Positions 8,941-18,667 of a stretch of DNA of 64,000 nt are shown piece after piece; positions within the stretch are counted from its first letter, which is position 1, and the number at the start of each line of letters is the position of its first letter. This DNA comes from Pseudomonadota bacterium (GTDB lineage Bacteria; Pseudomonadota; Alphaproteobacteria; Rhodobacterales; Rhodobacteraceae), in the NCBI GenBank assembly GCA_020161615.1, contig JAIUPD010000005.1, positions 248,001-312,000 on the forward strand, in the 5' to 3' direction. The notes under the pieces are model-generated. The model saw nothing but the letters and a program-made list of their open reading frames with translations. It ran no database searches and was not told the DNA's origin. The position numbers and the translations under genes were made by a program.

Positions 8941-10119
8941 TCAGACCGCCTTGGCGCGACGGGCCTGGGCCGCGGTTCCCGCCAGCGCGCGGGCCTCGGC
9001 ATCAATGGTCAGAACCTCGGCCAGGCTCTCGGGCCGGCGGCTGATGGGACTGCGGGCGGCGAAGGCCGCCAGCGTGGCCTCCACCACCGGCGCCATGTCG
9101 AGAAAGCCGATGTTTCGGGCGATAAAATGGTCGAGCGCGATCTCTTTGGCGGCATTGAACACCGCGCCCGAGGCACCCCCGGTTTCCATCACCTGCCGCG
9201 CCAGGTCCAGCGCCGGATAGCGGCGGTGGTCGGGTTCGGCGAAATCGAGCCGGCCGGCGCGCGCCAGGTTCAGCCGCTCGACCGGCAGATCGCCGCGCGC
9301 GGGCCAGTTCAGTGCATAGCCGATCGGGTGGCGCATGTCGGGCGCGCCCAGATGGGCCATCACCGCCCCGTCGCGGAAGGCGACCAGCGCATGAACCAGC
9401 GATTGCGGATGAATGAGGACCTGCACCTGCTCAGGCGCGAGGCCGAAGAATTCATGCGCCTCGATGACTTCCATCGCCTTGTTGAACATCGAGGCCGAAT
9501 CGATGGTGATGCGCTGCCCCATATCCCAATTGGGATGCCGGCCCGCTTCGTCCGGCGTGGCCTGCGCCAGCCGCTCCAGCGGCCAGTCGCGCAAGCCCCC
9601 GCCCGAGGCGGTCAGCGTCACCGTCTCGACCGCGCCGATCTCTTCGCCGGTCAGCGCCTGGAAGACGGCCGAATGCTCGCTGTCCACCGGCAGGATCGTC
9701 GCGCCATGCGCGCGGGCCTCGGCCAGCAGCAGGGGCCCGGCGGTCACCAGCGATTCCTTGTTGGCCAGCGCCAGAATCTTGCCCTGGCTCAGGGCGGCAA
9801 AGCCCGGCGCCAGACCCGCCGCGCCGACGATGGCCGACATGACCCAATCGGCCGGGCGATAGCCCGCTTCGACCACCGCGCCGGGGCCGCCCGCAACCTC
9901 GATCCCGGTGCCAGCCAGCGCCTCTTTCAGCGGGCGGTAGCATTCCTCATGGGCGGTGACGGCGAGCCGGGCCTTGTGCCGGATCGCCTGCTGCGCCAGC
10001 AGGGCCACGTTCTGCCCGCCGGTCAGAACCTCGACCGCGACATCGGCGCGCCGCCCCAGCAGATCCAGCGTGCTGACCCCGACCGAGCCCGTCGCCCCGA
10101 AGACCGAAACCCGCCGCAT
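8941..10119 (-). CDS. dxr: 1-deoxy-D-xylulose 5-phosphate reductoisomerase Dxr
   Basis: Dxr converts DXP to MEP with NADPH, the committed step of the non-mevalonate isoprenoid route that feeds UppS. The start at 10119 is chosen because MRRVSVFGATGSVG begins the protein with the NADPH-binding GATGSVG motif at residues 8-14, and the ATG overlaps the cdsA stop by one base (TGATG region). Further family motifs are ILPVDSEHSAVFQ and TASGGGLRDWP. The 392-residue length is normal. A longer open frame upstream simply reads through cdsA in another frame. Confidence 0.95.
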   Translation of the reverse strand: MRRVSVFGATGSVGVSTLDLLGRRADVAVEVLTGGQNVALLAQQAIRHKARLAVTAHEECYRPLKEALAGTGIEVAGGPGAVVEAGYRPADWVMSAIVGAAGLAPGFAALSQGKILALANKESLVTAGPLLLAEARAHGATILPVDSEHSAVFQALTGEEIGAVETVTLTASGGGLRDWPLERLAQATPDEAGRHPNWDMGQRITIDSASMFNKAMEVIEAHEFFGLAPEQVQVLIHPQSLVHALVAFRDGAVMAHLGAPDMRHPIGYALNWPARGDLPVERLNLARAGRLDFAEPDHRRYPALDLARQVMETGGASGAVFNAAKEIALDHFIARNIGFLDMAPVVEATLAAFAARSPISRRPESLAEVLTIDAEARALAGTAAQARRAKAV

Positions 10120-10907
10120 CAGGCCGTGAGCCCGGCGAAGGCGCCGGCCAGCGCCAGCAGCAGCGCCAGCGCCGCCACGGCGATGATCGCGTCGAATCGG
10201 TCCAGAAAACCACCATGGCCGGGGATCAGATTGGAGGAATCCTTGACGCCCATCCGTCGCTTGATCGCGCTTTCGGCGATGTCCCCCAGCTGTCCGGCGA
10301 AGGCCAGCACGGCCGAGATCGGCACCACGGCCCAGGGCATCCCCGTCCAAAGGACGAAGGCCAGGCCCACCAGCGCCGCCAGAACCCAGCCCGCCACGGT
10401 GCCAGACCAGGTTTTCTTGGGGCTGAAACGCGGCCAGAATTTCGGCCCGCCCAGAATGCGCCCGGCGAAATACCCCGCCACATCCGAGGCGATGACGATC
10501 AGCAGCAGCCACAGCACGAAGGTGAAGCCCATCCCGTCCCGCAGCAGGATCAACCCATGCGCGGCCCAGAGGATCAGCCCGTAATAGACGCCATAAAGGC
10601 CCCGGTCGCGCGGCATCCGCCAGGCCATGACCGCCGCCCCCAGCGCCAGCCCGGCCAGGCCGATCCACCCCGGCTGATACCAGGTGAAGACCCCGACCAG
10701 CAGCGCCGCGACCAGACCCGCGGCCTCGGCCCGGCCGTCGGGGCCGGCAGGCGCCATCATCCGGGTCAGTTCCCACCCCATCAGCGCCGCCAGCACCAGC
10801 CCCAGAACGCCGAAGGCCCAGCCCCCGAGCCAGAGCGCGCCCAGCCCCACCACGGCCATCGCCAGACCCGAGATCACCCGCGCCCTGAGATCGGAGAAAT
10901 CGCTCAC
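10119..10907 (-). CDS. cdsA: phosphatidate cytidylyltransferase CdsA
   Basis: CdsA makes CDP-diacylglycerol from phosphatidate and CTP in the inner membrane. The 262-residue protein has multiple hydrophobic segments and the C-terminal CDP-alcohol signature ESAIKRRMGVKDSSNLIPGH. I set the start at the GTG at 10907, whose bases overlap the uppS stop (GTGA). The open frame continues upstream to an ATG at 10991, but that part lies inside uppS and lacks membrane character. The frr-uppS-cdsA-dxr order is widely conserved. Confidence 0.92.
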   Translation of the reverse strand: MSDFSDLRARVISGLAMAVVGLGALWLGGWAFGVLGLVLAALMGWELTRMMAPAGPDGRAEAAGLVAALLVGVFTWYQPGWIGLAGLALGAAVMAWRMPRDRGLYGVYYGLILWAAHGLILLRDGMGFTFVLWLLLIVIASDVAGYFAGRILGGPKFWPRFSPKKTWSGTVAGWVLAALVGLAFVLWTGMPWAVVPISAVLAFAGQLGDIAESAIKRRMGVKDSSNLIPGHGGFLDRFDAIIAVAALALLLALAGAFAGLTA

Positions 10908-11620
10908 GGCTTCACCCCGCCGAACCGCCGGTCCCGTCCCGAGAAGCGGCGCAGGATATCGCCCAGAACCTCGGGCGTGAAATCGGGCCACAGGACCGGG
11001 GTGAATTCATATTCGGCATAGGCCGCCTGCCAGAGTAGGAAATTCGACACCCGCGTCTCGCCCGAGGTGCGGATCACCAGATCCGGCTCGGGCAGGAAGG
11101 CCGTGTCCAGCTCGGCCTCCAGCCGCGAATCGTCGATGGCCGCGGGGTCCAGTTCCCCCGCCGCCACCTGCCGCGCCAGCCGCCGCGCCGCGCGCACCAG
11201 CTCGTCGCGGCCCCCGTAATTGATGGCGATGGTGAAGGTCAGCTTGGTATTGGCCTCGGTCCGCTTCTCGATCCAGGCCATCAGCTCCTGCAGCTTGGGA
11301 TCCAGCCGCCGCCGGTCGCCGATGAAGCACATCCGCACATTCTCGCGGCTCAGCGCCTCGGCCTCGCGCTGGATATAGCGCGCGAACAGCTTCATCAGCC
11401 CCAACACCTCCTCGGTCGAGCGTTTCCAGTTCTCGGTCGAGAAGGCGTAGACGGTCAGATGCGTGATGCCCAGATCCGGCGCCGCGCGCACGATCTCCTT
11501 GACGCGCTCGGCCCCCTTGCGATGGCCGACCAGCCGGGGCCAGCCCTTCTGCGTTGCCCAGCGGCCATTGCCATCCATGATGATGGCAACATGACAAGGC
11601 GTGCCGGACGGTACGGGCAT
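10904..11620 (-). CDS. uppS: undecaprenyl diphosphate synthase UppS
   Basis: UppS extends farnesyl-PP with isopentenyl-PP to the C55 carrier lipid for peptidoglycan and O-antigen. The N-terminal VAIIMDGNGRWA motif contains the catalytic aspartate and pyrophosphate-binding residues. Other family blocks are TVYAFSTENWKRS and LVIRTSGETRVSNFLLWQ. The length of 238 residues is typical. A CGGAG site precedes the ATG at 11620. It lies 56 bases after frr and overlaps cdsA. Confidence 0.95.
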   Translation of the reverse strand: MPVPSGTPCHVAIIMDGNGRWATQKGWPRLVGHRKGAERVKEIVRAAPDLGITHLTVYAFSTENWKRSTEEVLGLMKLFARYIQREAEALSRENVRMCFIGDRRRLDPKLQELMAWIEKRTEANTKLTFTIAINYGGRDELVRAARRLARQVAAGELDPAAIDDSRLEAELDTAFLPEPDLVIRTSGETRVSNFLLWQAAYAEYEFTPVLWPDFTPEVLGDILRRFSGRDRRFGGVKP

Positions 11621-11676
11621 GGGAACTCCGGGTCAAAAATACGATGGCGCGGCCCCGAAAATACGGGGAGGGGCCG

Positions 11677-12240
11677 TCACACCTGCATGATTTCTTCCTG
11701 CTTCGACTCGAGCGCCTTGTCGATCAGGCCAATATGCTTGTTGGTCAGTTCCTGCACCTCGGATTCCCAGAATTTCTGGTCGTCCTCGGACATGCCGTCG
11801 CCCTTGGCCTTCTTGATCTGGTCCATGCCGTCGCGGCGCACGTTGCGCACGGCGACGCGGGCATGTTCGGCGTATTGGCCCGCCACCTTGGTCAATTCGC
11901 GCCGACGTTCCTCGTTCAGCTCGGGGATCGGCAGCATGATGATCGTGCCATTGAGCTGCGGGTTGATGCCCAGACCGGATTCCCGGATCGCCTTTTCCAC
12001 CTTGTTGACCATCGCCTTGTCCCAGACGTTGATCGTGACCATCCGGGGCTCGGGCACGTTGACCGTGCCCAGCTGGTTGATCGGTGTCATCTGACCGTAA
12101 GCCTCGACCTGGATCGGCTCCAGCATCGAGCCCGAGGCGCGGCCGGTCCTCAGCGAGGCGAATTCGGTCCGCAGCGCGGTGATCGCCCCCTCCATCCGAC
12201 GCCCGAGGTCGTCAATATCAATCTCGATGTCGTCGGCCAT
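11677..12240 (-). CDS. frr: ribosome recycling factor
   Basis: Frr, with EF-G, splits post-termination ribosomes. The 187-residue protein has the expected three-helix-bundle signatures: [20 protein letters not shown] near residues 30-50, and the C-terminal helices with [24 protein letters not shown]. The length matches the usual 185-187. In many bacteria it follows pyrH; here a predicted membrane protein gene lies between pyrH and frr. Confidence 0.96.
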   Translation of the reverse strand: MADDIEIDIDDLGRRMEGAITALRTEFASLRTGRASGSMLEPIQVEAYGQMTPINQLGTVNVPEPRMVTINVWDKAMVNKVEKAIRESGLGINPQLNGTIIMLPIPELNEERRRELTKVAGQYAEHARVAVRNVRRDGMDQIKKAKGDGMSEDDQKFWESEVQELTNKHIGLIDKALESKQEEIMQV

Positions 12241-12343
12241 GGCGCGCGCTTCTCCGTCAGGCAGTTAATCACGTCGAGGCGTTTTAGGGCCTCCTCGCGA
12301 CTTTGTATAGCGCGCTGACCGGGAAGTGAAGCAAACCCGGCGC

Positions 12344-12988
12344 TTACCGCGCCCGCCAGATTGCCCAGAGACCCGGCAGCGTGAGCGCGGCGACCGTTGC
12401 CATCCACAGGCCCAGACCCAGCGCCCAGGGCCAGCGCGGCAGCGGACCCGGGTCGCCGGGACAGGCGCAGCGGTCGATCAGCGGCACCGGATAGGCGCCC
12501 AGCATGCCCGGCAGGATGCCGAGGAGCAGAACACTCAGCACGCCCAGCCCCCAACGCAGGCCGAACCCGGTCCACGGCCAATGCACGGGTCCGCCCCGCA
12601 CCCCGCTGTCCACGTAGCGCCCCAGGCGCAGGCTGGCCGCGTAAGAGGCGGGCGTGTCCAGATGTTCCGGAAAGCTGTTGGCGGCGAGAAGGCGGCGGGC
12701 ACGGTCTGACAGAGCGCCCAGAATCGCCAGCGAGGTCATGGTCAGCCTCGGCAGCCCCGGCACGGGATCGGGCGGTGGCGCCACAACGCCCATCGCCTCC
12801 AGATCAACGCCCAGATCCCCGGCCGCAAGCTCCCACAGATCGGCCTCGCAATCCTCGTCAGGAAGCCAATGACGCAGCGGTGCGCCGGGATCGATACGCT
12901 CGCGGGGAACCTCGGCCATCTCGGCCAGCCTGTCCAGCACCGCGTCCAGATAGCGGTCGCCCGCCCCTTCCTGCCCCTTGTCCGGCAT
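12344..12988 (-). CDS. predicted membrane protein with acyl-carrier-like N-terminus
   Basis: I do not recognise a named gene. Residues about 1-75 (RYLDAVLDRLAEMAEVPRER then LPDEDCEADLWELAAGDLG) resemble the small acyl-carrier-like fold of DUF1493 proteins, but I cannot confirm the phosphopantetheine serine. The C-terminal 90 residues hold two hydrophobic spans (LGVLSVLLLGILPGMLGAY and WALGLGLWMATVAALTLPG) flanking a CACPGD segment. The ATG at 12988 is preferred over 13009, because G-rich sequence precedes it and nothing resembling a binding site precedes the other. It lies between pyrH and frr. Confidence 0.55.
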   Translation of the reverse strand: MPDKGQEGAGDRYLDAVLDRLAEMAEVPRERIDPGAPLRHWLPDEDCEADLWELAAGDLGVDLEAMGVVAPPPDPVPGLPRLTMTSLAILGALSDRARRLLAANSFPEHLDTPASYAASLRLGRYVDSGVRGGPVHWPWTGFGLRWGLGVLSVLLLGILPGMLGAYPVPLIDRCACPGDPGPLPRWPWALGLGLWMATVAALTLPGLWAIWRAR

Positions 12989-13065
12989 TCTGCCCCCATC
13001 GCGCCCCATAAGCCGGGGCGTCTAGCGACAGAATCGGGCGGGAATTGGACCCGGGCGCAAGACTG

Positions 13066-13788
13066 CTACCCTTGGACGCGGGTATAGGTCCCTTCGCCCG
13101 CCAGGATCGAGCGGAAGCCGCCCGGGGCATCCAGCGAGAAGACGATGATCGGCAGCTGGTTGTCCCGCGCCAGCGCGATGGCGGTCGCATCCATCACGCC
13201 GAGGTTCTTCTCCAGCGCCTCGTCATAGCTCACCACGTCATAGCGCACCGCATCGGCGTGTTTCTTGGGGTCCTTGTCATAGACGCCATCCACCTTCGTG
13301 CCCTTGAAGACCCCCTCGCAGCCCATTTCGCTGGCCCGGAGCGTCGCGGCTGTATCGGTGGTGAAATAGGGGTTGCCGGTGCCCGCCGCGAAGATGCAGA
13401 CGCGCTTTTTCTCCAGGTGGCGGACGGCGCGGCGGCGGATATACGGCTCGCAGACCTGATCCATCGGGATGGCGCTGATCACGCGGGTATGGATCCCCAG
13501 CGCCTCCAGCTGCGACTGCATGCCCAGCGCGTTCATCACCGTCGCCAGCATCCCCATGTAATCGGCCGTGGTCCGCTCCATCCCCTGCGCCGAACCGGCG
13601 AGGCCGCGGAAGATGTTGCCGCCGCCGATCACCATGCAGATCTCGACGCCGAGGTCGTGCACCGCCTTCACCTCCTGGGCGATGCGCGCGACGGTCGGCG
13701 GGTGCAGCCCGTAGCCCTGGTCGCCCATCAGGGCCTCGCCCGAGATCTTCAGCATGACGCGGCGATAGGCGGGGGGATTGCGATCCAT
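13066..13788 (-). CDS. pyrH: uridylate kinase PyrH
   Basis: PyrH phosphorylates UMP to UDP and is the hexameric bacterial UMP kinase of the amino-acid-kinase superfamily. The 240-residue protein starts [20 protein letters not shown], and the KISGEAL motif is diagnostic. [11 protein letters not shown] and the [13 protein letters not shown] segment complete the nucleotide-binding site. The start at 13788 follows an AGGAAAGG site and matches family N-termini. The open frame extends to 13863 but with low-complexity sequence. It is divergent from miaA, with a 139-bp shared regulatory interval. Confidence 0.95.
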   Translation of the reverse strand: MDRNPPAYRRVMLKISGEALMGDQGYGLHPPTVARIAQEVKAVHDLGVEICMVIGGGNIFRGLAGSAQGMERTTADYMGMLATVMNALGMQSQLEALGIHTRVISAIPMDQVCEPYIRRRAVRHLEKKRVCIFAAGTGNPYFTTDTAATLRASEMGCEGVFKGTKVDGVYDKDPKKHADAVRYDVVSYDEALEKNLGVMDATAIALARDNQLPIIVFSLDAPGGFRSILAGEGTYTRVQG

Positions 13789-13927
13789 CGGGGGGCCTTT
13801 CCTGGCAGCACGCGGCCCCTGCACGACGGCAGGGCCTGGGGCGTTGGAGGGGGGTGGTTTCATTCGCGCGCAAAATGTCGGAAAACCCCGGCAGGATCAA
13901 CGCCTCAATCCGGCCCCTTGCCCGTTC

Positions 13928-14818
13928 ATGTTCGCCGACCTGCCCCTGCCCGACCCCGCGCGCCCCGTGCTGATCGCCGGCCCCACCGCCAGCGGCAAAT
14001 CGGCGCTGGCGCTGCGCCTCGCCCGGGCGCAGGGACGGGCTGTGGTCAACGCCGACGCGCTTCAAGTCCACGACAGCTGGCGCGTGCTGACCGCCCGGCC
14101 CGATGCAACGGACGAGGCCGAGGTCCCCCACCGCCTTTATGGCCATGTCCCGAAGGGGGCGGCCTATTCCGTCGGCCATTGGCTGCGCGAGGTCACGCCA
14201 TTGCTGCCGGAAAACCCGGTGATCGTCGGCGGCACCGGTCTCTATTTTCTGGCCCTGACCGAAGGGCTGGCCGAGATCCCGCCGACCCCGCCCGAGATCC
14301 GGGCCGAAGCCGACGCCCGCCTTGCCAAGCAGGGCCTCGGGGCGCTTCTCGACGACCTCGACCCCGAAAGCCGCGCGCGGTTGGACCCGCAGAACCCGGC
14401 CCGGGTGCAACGCGCCTGGGAGGTGCTGCGCGCCACCGGTCGCGGCATCGCCGCCTGGCAGGCCGAGACCGGCGCGCCGCTTCTGCCGCTGTCGGGGGCC
14501 ACCGGGCTGGTGCTGGTGCCGCGAATCGACTGGCTGAACGCGCGAATCGATGCCCGTTTCGAGACAATGCTCACCCAGGGTGCGCTGGACGAGGCGCGGG
14601 CCGCCCTGCCCCACTGGCCCGGGGATTTCGCCGCGCCGACCGCCCCCCTGTGGACAAAGGCCATCGGCGCGCCCGAGCTCATCGCCCATCTCAAAGGCCA
14701 GATCTCGTTGGCCGAGGCCAGGGATTCCGCAACATTGGCCACGCGCCAATATGCCAAGCGCCAGCGCAGCTGGTTCAGGAAGCGCATGGCCGACTGGTAT
14801 CCCGTACTTATCCCCTGA
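13928..14818 (+). CDS. miaA: tRNA dimethylallyltransferase MiaA
   Basis: MiaA prenylates adenosine 37 of tRNAs that read UNN codons. The 296-residue protein has the P-loop [10 protein letters not shown] at about residues 20-29 and a [11 protein letters not shown] block where other members have NADSMQVY. It also has [16 protein letters not shown] and a C-terminal [13 protein letters not shown] block. The ATG at 13928 is chosen because the family domain begins just after it. The 50 residues upstream in the same frame overlap the pyrH regulatory region and look non-coding. Confidence 0.92.
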   Translation: MFADLPLPDPARPVLIAGPTASGKSALALRLARAQGRAVVNADALQVHDSWRVLTARPDATDEAEVPHRLYGHVPKGAAYSVGHWLREVTPLLPENPVIVGGTGLYFLALTEGLAEIPPTPPEIRAEADARLAKQGLGALLDDLDPESRARLDPQNPARVQRAWEVLRATGRGIAAWQAETGAPLLPLSGATGLVLVPRIDWLNARIDARFETMLTQGALDEARAALPHWPGDFAAPTAPLWTKAIGAPELIAHLKGQISLAEARDSATLATRQYAKRQRSWFRKRMADWYPVLIP

Positions 14819-14946
14819 CTTGTCCAGAGTCACATTCCTGCAACGGAATGATTCGGAATCGGGCCCGGCTCACGGATCCGTGTGATTCCCCTTCCTGTGT
14901 GTCGTCACGGTTTCCTAGGCTGGAGGTCCGCTGCCACGGAACAACC

Positions 14947-15780
14947 ATGACGATCATTCCCGATACCCCTTCGCGCCTGCGCCTGACGCCGATCTCGCGG
15001 CTGGCCGCCGGCGGCCGCTGGCGGGTCGAGGCGATGCGCTCGCTGCGTGAGCCGGTGCTCCTGTTCTTCACCCAAGGGCAGGGGCGCATCACCATCGCCG
15101 GCTCAACCCGCGCCTATGGGCCGAACAACACGATCTTCATTCCGCCGGGCGTCATGCACGGCTTCGATTTCGCGCCCCGCGTGCAGGGCTCGGTCGTGTT
15201 CTTCGGCCGCAACCACGGGCTCGACCTGCCCACCACGCCGCAATTCCTGCGCCCGCGCGATCCGGTCAGCCAGAAGGAACTGGCCGGGATCCTGGAGGCG
15301 ATCCAGCGCGAGCTGGAAAGCCACCGTTCGGGCTCGCAGAAGGCGGCGCAGCACCATCTGGGGCTGCTGGGCGTCTGGATCGACCGGCAATTGGAGCGCG
15401 ACCGCGCGCTGGAAACGATGCCGCAGCGCCCTGGCGCCGCGCAACGCCTCGCCGCGCGCTATGCCGCGCTGCTGGAGCGCGATTTCCGCTCGAACCGGGC
15501 GGTGGCGGATTACGCCGAGGCGCTGGGAGTCACGCCGACCCACCTGACCCGCGTCTGCCGCGCCACCTCGGGCAAGGGCGCGCATCAGATCCTGGAGGAC
15601 CGGATCCTGTTCGAGGCCCGGCGCCTGCTGAGCGAGACGCGGCTGCCGGTCAAGGATGTGGCCGAGATGTTGGGCTTCAATTCCCCGGGCTATTTCACCC
15701 GCGCCTTCCAGAAGAACGCCGGCGTAACGCCGTCGGGGTTCCGCAAGAAACCGCAGGCGCCGGTGGTGCCGCGGGACTGA
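14947..15780 (+). CDS. AraC-family transcriptional regulator
   Basis: This 277-residue protein has an N-terminal cupin sensor ([20 protein letters not shown]) and a C-terminal double helix-turn-helix. The first HTH is near [20 protein letters not shown], and the second ends in the AraC signature [19 protein letters not shown]. The start is the ATG at 14947, after a CTAGGCTGGAGG stretch that probably supplies both promoter and ribosome-binding elements. No catabolic operon adjoins it: miaA is upstream and a lytic transglycosylase converges from the right. Its effector is unknown. Confidence 0.85.
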   Translation: MTIIPDTPSRLRLTPISRLAAGGRWRVEAMRSLREPVLLFFTQGQGRITIAGSTRAYGPNNTIFIPPGVMHGFDFAPRVQGSVVFFGRNHGLDLPTTPQFLRPRDPVSQKELAGILEAIQRELESHRSGSQKAAQHHLGLLGVWIDRQLERDRALETMPQRPGAAQRLAARYAALLERDFRSNRAVADYAEALGVTPTHLTRVCRATSGKGAHQILEDRILFEARRLLSETRLPVKDVAEMLGFNSPGYFTRAFQKNAGVTPSGFRKKPQAPVVPRD

Positions 15781-15802
15781 GGCGCCGAAGGCAGGGTGCT
15801 GC

Positions 15803-15858
15803 CGCCTCGGAAGAGGGAAAAAGGCCGGGGCGCCTCGGAAGAGGGAAAAAGGCCGGGG
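15803..15858. repeat. perfect tandem duplication, 28 bp x 2
   Basis: The unit at 15803-15830, beginning CGCCTCGGAAGAGGG, is repeated exactly and without spacer at 15831-15858. It sits just after the AraC gene stop, before a long hairpin, and within non-coding sequence. It is probably a recent slippage duplication. Confidence 0.85.
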
Positions 15859-15883
15859 GGCTGCCGCCCCCCGTGCCCCCCGC

Positions 15884-15909
15884 TTCAAGGGGGGCACGCC
15901 CCCCTTGAA
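15884..15909. terminator. bidirectional terminator hairpin
   Basis: TTCAAGGGGGG, the loop CACG, then CCCCCCTTGAA form a perfect 11-bp stem between two convergent genes (AraC regulator and lytic transglycosylase). A GATATTTG motif and GCGCAAAGAAGG sequence lie beside it, as in the hairpin region near 46.7 kb. Confidence 0.6.
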
Positions 15910-15946
15910 AATCCCCGTGGATATTTGCGGCGCAAAGAAGGGCCGG

Positions 15947-16525
15947 TCAGCCCGAGCCGAGGATGACCTGCACGTAATTGGTCGTCTCGGCGAAGGGGGG
16001 CACGCCGTTGTGCCGCTCGACCGCACCCGGGCCCGCGTTATAGGCGGCGAGCGCCAGACGCCAGCTGCCGAAACGGTCGTACATCATCCGCAGGAAGCGC
16101 GCGCCGCCCTCCAGGTTCTGATGCGGGTCGTCGATGTTGACACCCAGCAGCGTCGCCGTCTCGGGCATCAGTTGCGCCAAGCCCCGGGCGCCGGCGGGCG
16201 AGACCGCGCCGGGGTTCCAGCGGCTCTCCTGGTTGACAAGGCGCAGGAACAATTCCTCGGGCACGCCGTGGCGGCTGGCGGCGGCGCGCGCCACGCCGAT
16301 GAACTCGCCCCGGTAGCTGCCCTGATAGGTCACCGCGGGTGCCGAACCCTGCGGCGCCGATGCCGAATATTGGCGCGACAACCGCGTATCCATCAGCCGC
16401 GTCTGCGCGCGGAACGTATCGGCCCGCGACACCGGCGCGGTTCCCGCCCCCGCCAGCCGCAACCCGCTGGCATCGGCTCCGGTCGCAGCAACCAAAAGCC
16501 CTGCCGTCAGCAGCACCTTGAGCAT
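15947..16525 (-). CDS. lytic transglycosylase (SLT domain), secreted
   Basis: This 192-residue protein has a signal peptide ([19 protein letters not shown]) and one SLT/goose-lysozyme-like domain at about residues 75-185. Signatures are [20 protein letters not shown] with the catalytic glutamate in [13 protein letters not shown], and [15 protein letters not shown]. It should cleave peptidoglycan glycan strands to 1,6-anhydro ends. The ATG at 16525 has AAGGGG 6 bases upstream. A GTG 15 bases earlier is the alternative. It is divergent from ssb and stands alone. Confidence 0.9.
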   Translation of the reverse strand: MLKVLLTAGLLVAATGADASGLRLAGAGTAPVSRADTFRAQTRLMDTRLSRQYSASAPQGSAPAVTYQGSYRGEFIGVARAAASRHGVPEELFLRLVNQESRWNPGAVSPAGARGLAQLMPETATLLGVNIDDPHQNLEGGARFLRMMYDRFGSWRLALAAYNAGPGAVERHNGVPPFAETTNYVQVILGSG

Positions 16526-16693
16526 CTCATGCCCCTTCACGATCCCCTAGTGCGCCCGATCATAGCTGCGAATCGATCCGCCGCCAAGCGGGCGGCCCCG
16601 GGGGCGGCGGATCGGCGTTATCCATTTCCTTACCCAGATCATGTGGTGTACCCATGCACGACACAGATTCGGCAAGACGCGGGGCGACACATC

Positions 16694-17242
16694 ATGGCAG
16701 GTTCGGTCAACAAGGTGATCCTGATCGGCAATCTGGGCCGCGATCCCGAGGTCCGCAGCTTCCAGAACGGCGGCAAGGTGGTGAACCTGCGCATCGCCAC
16801 CTCGGAAACCTGGCGCGACCGCAATTCGGGCGAGCGGCGGGAAAAGACCGAATGGCATTCGGTGGCCATCTTCAACGAGGGGCTGGCCCGGATCGCCGAG
16901 CAATATCTGCGCAAGGGCTCGAAGGTCTATATCGAGGGCGCGCTGGAAACCCGCAAATGGCAGGATCAATCGGGGCAGGACCGCTATTCCACCGAAGTGG
17001 TGCTGCGCAACTTCAACAGCACGCTGACGCTGCTGGATGGGCGGGGTGAAGGCGGCGGCAGTGGCGGCCCCTCCTATGACGATTCGATGGGCGGCGGCTC
17101 TTATGGCGGTGCGCCCGCCTCGGGCGGCGGCAGCCGGGGTGGCGGCAGTTACGGCGGTGGCAGCGGTGGCGCGGGCGGCGGCAGCCGCGGCGGCTCGGGC
17201 TTCGGGGGTGGCTCGGACATGGATGACGAGATCCCGTTCTGA
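16694..17242 (+). CDS. ssb: single-stranded DNA-binding protein Ssb
   Basis: Ssb coats single-stranded DNA during replication and repair and recruits partners through its C-terminal tip. The 182-residue protein has an N-terminal OB fold (residues 1-110: [41 protein letters not shown]). A glycine/serine-rich linker of about 60 residues follows. The end is DMDDEIPF, the classic acidic interaction tip. A short Rho-independent terminator follows. The start at 16694 matches the family N-terminus MAGSVNKV. Confidence 0.96.
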   Translation: MAGSVNKVILIGNLGRDPEVRSFQNGGKVVNLRIATSETWRDRNSGERREKTEWHSVAIFNEGLARIAEQYLRKGSKVYIEGALETRKWQDQSGQDRYSTEVVLRNFNSTLTLLDGRGEGGGSGGPSYDDSMGGGSYGGAPASGGGSRGGGSYGGGSGGAGGGSRGGSGFGGGSDMDDEIPF

Positions 17243-17248
17243 TCCCAG

Positions 17249-17275
17249 GGCCCGGCACGCGCCGGGCCTTTCGCT
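17249..17275 (+). terminator. ssb terminator
   Basis: GGCCCGGC, the loop ACGC, then GCCGGGCC followed by TTTCGCTT lies 7 bases after the ssb stop codon. This is a compact Rho-independent terminator. Confidence 0.75.
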
Positions 17276-17423
17276 TCCTGCCCTGGCCCGGCCCCAGCCG
17301 GACCTTTCGCCTCGCGCCTTGCCGCCCGCCGCCAGGCCTTTCGCCCGGCCCCCTTGCCCCGCGACAACGCCGCCTTTCCGCCCCTTGACGCTGCCGCATG
17401 CGCCCGGTAGATCCCCTGTCAGC

Positions 17424-17497
17424 GCGGGTATGATGTAATGGTAGCCTGTCAGCTTCCCAAGCTGAACGCGCGGGTTCGATTCCCGCTACCCGCTCCA
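17424..17497 (+). tRNA. tRNA-Gly (anticodon CCC)
   Basis: A 74-base cloverleaf including an encoded 3' CCA. The acceptor stem is GCGGGTA/TACCCGC, the anticodon stem TCAGC/GCTGA surrounds the loop TTCCCAA with anticodon CCC, and the T arm contains GGGTTCGATTCCC. It reads GGG codons, which are frequent in G+C-rich genomes. Confidence 0.95.
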
Positions 17498-17545
17498 GCC
17501 TCTTCCAGAAAGATCACCCTGTTGCACCGCCCTCTTGCGCGGGCC

Positions 17546-18667
17546 TCAGGCGAAAAGCGGCGCCATTGACCGGGCGAAGGCGTCGGATTTCAGCCAATCG
17601 TGCAGCAGCGTGAAGGCGGATTGCGCGATCCGCCGACGCAGGGCCTCGTCGGCGCAGAGCCGCCGCACGACCTCTTCGAAATCCGATAGGTCCCAGGCCA
17701 GCGGCACATAGGTCTCCCAGGGCTGGAAGATGTCGGGCGCGGTCTCGATATGGCTCATGTCGGGTTTCAGCAGAACCGCCCCCGCCATCACCGATTCGTA
17801 GTCGCGCCAGCAGACCTCGCCATAGCCGAAGGGCGAGAAGCCGAGTTTCGAGCGCGCCATCTCGACCATGAAGCGCGGCAGCGGCACCCCCTCGCCCTTC
17901 ACCACGTTCAGATCCGCCACCAGATCCAGCGCCGCCTCGGCCTCGCCGCGCATGCCCTGATACCAGGGCGTGCCGCCGACCGCGAAACGGGCGTGCAGGT
18001 CGATGGGCCGGGCGCCCCCGGGCATCCGGCCCAGAAGCGCGGGCAGGATATTGGGCGCGGTGGCGAAGGAGGGACCGAGCACCAGCTTGTCCCAGAAGCC
18101 GGGCGGGATGGGGAAGACCTGCTCGGGCTCGGCGATGCCATAGCGGCGGTTGTAGAAATCGGTGAGGTTGGTGTCGCCCAGCGTCGGCCGGCCATAGGCC
18201 GAGCGATCCCGCAGCAGGTGCTTCTTCACATAGAGGTCGACCAGCGGGTCCATCCGCGCGGCATTGCGCAGATCGGTGGGCGCGAACCAGTCGAGGCAGA
18301 CGATCCGCGCGCCGGGGTTCTGTGCGCGCAGCAGGGCGACCAGCCGCTCTAGATCCGCATCGGCGATGTCGAAGGGCGTCTGGAAGGCCACGACCGTTGC
18401 ACCACTCGCCGCCGGCTTGTCACCGCGCAGCACCGCCCAGGTATCGGCCTCGCGGACCTCCGCCCCATAAAGGCGTTTCAGGTCGTCCGCGTAATGGTGG
18501 AACGGGTAGATCTGCGATTGCGGGATCCGCTCGGGCTGGGTGACCAGCAAGAGTCGCTCGCCCGCGCCCTGGGAAAACCCGGTCGCCATGGCCGCCGCCC
18601 GCGCCTTTTCGGCGCGCTTGCGGCGGGCATAGAGCCGCAGCCGGTTTGCCAGAACCTCACCCGCCAT
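17546..18667 (-). CDS. glycosyltransferase-like protein, function unknown
   Basis: The 373-residue protein begins with a basic helical stretch (RLRLYARRKRAEKARAAAMA). It resembles a GT-B/GT1-like transferase at the C-terminus: FSPFGYGEVCWRDYESVMAG and LLKPDMSHIETAPDIF, followed by LSDFEEVVRRLCADEALRRRIAQ, as seen where such enzymes bind sugar nucleotides and end in a trailing helix. I recognise no specific substrate. Its start overlaps the end of the asparagine-synthase-like gene by 11 bases, so the two are co-translated. Cell-surface glycan modification is a reasonable guess but unproven. Confidence 0.6.
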   Translation of the reverse strand: MAGEVLANRLRLYARRKRAEKARAAAMATGFSQGAGERLLLVTQPERIPQSQIYPFHHYADDLKRLYGAEVREADTWAVLRGDKPAASGATVVAFQTPFDIADADLERLVALLRAQNPGARIVCLDWFAPTDLRNAARMDPLVDLYVKKHLLRDRSAYGRPTLGDTNLTDFYNRRYGIAEPEQVFPIPPGFWDKLVLGPSFATAPNILPALLGRMPGGARPIDLHARFAVGGTPWYQGMRGEAEAALDLVADLNVVKGEGVPLPRFMVEMARSKLGFSPFGYGEVCWRDYESVMAGAVLLKPDMSHIETAPDIFQPWETYVPLAWDLSDFEEVVRRLCADEALRRRIAQSAFTLLHDWLKSDAFARSMAPLFA

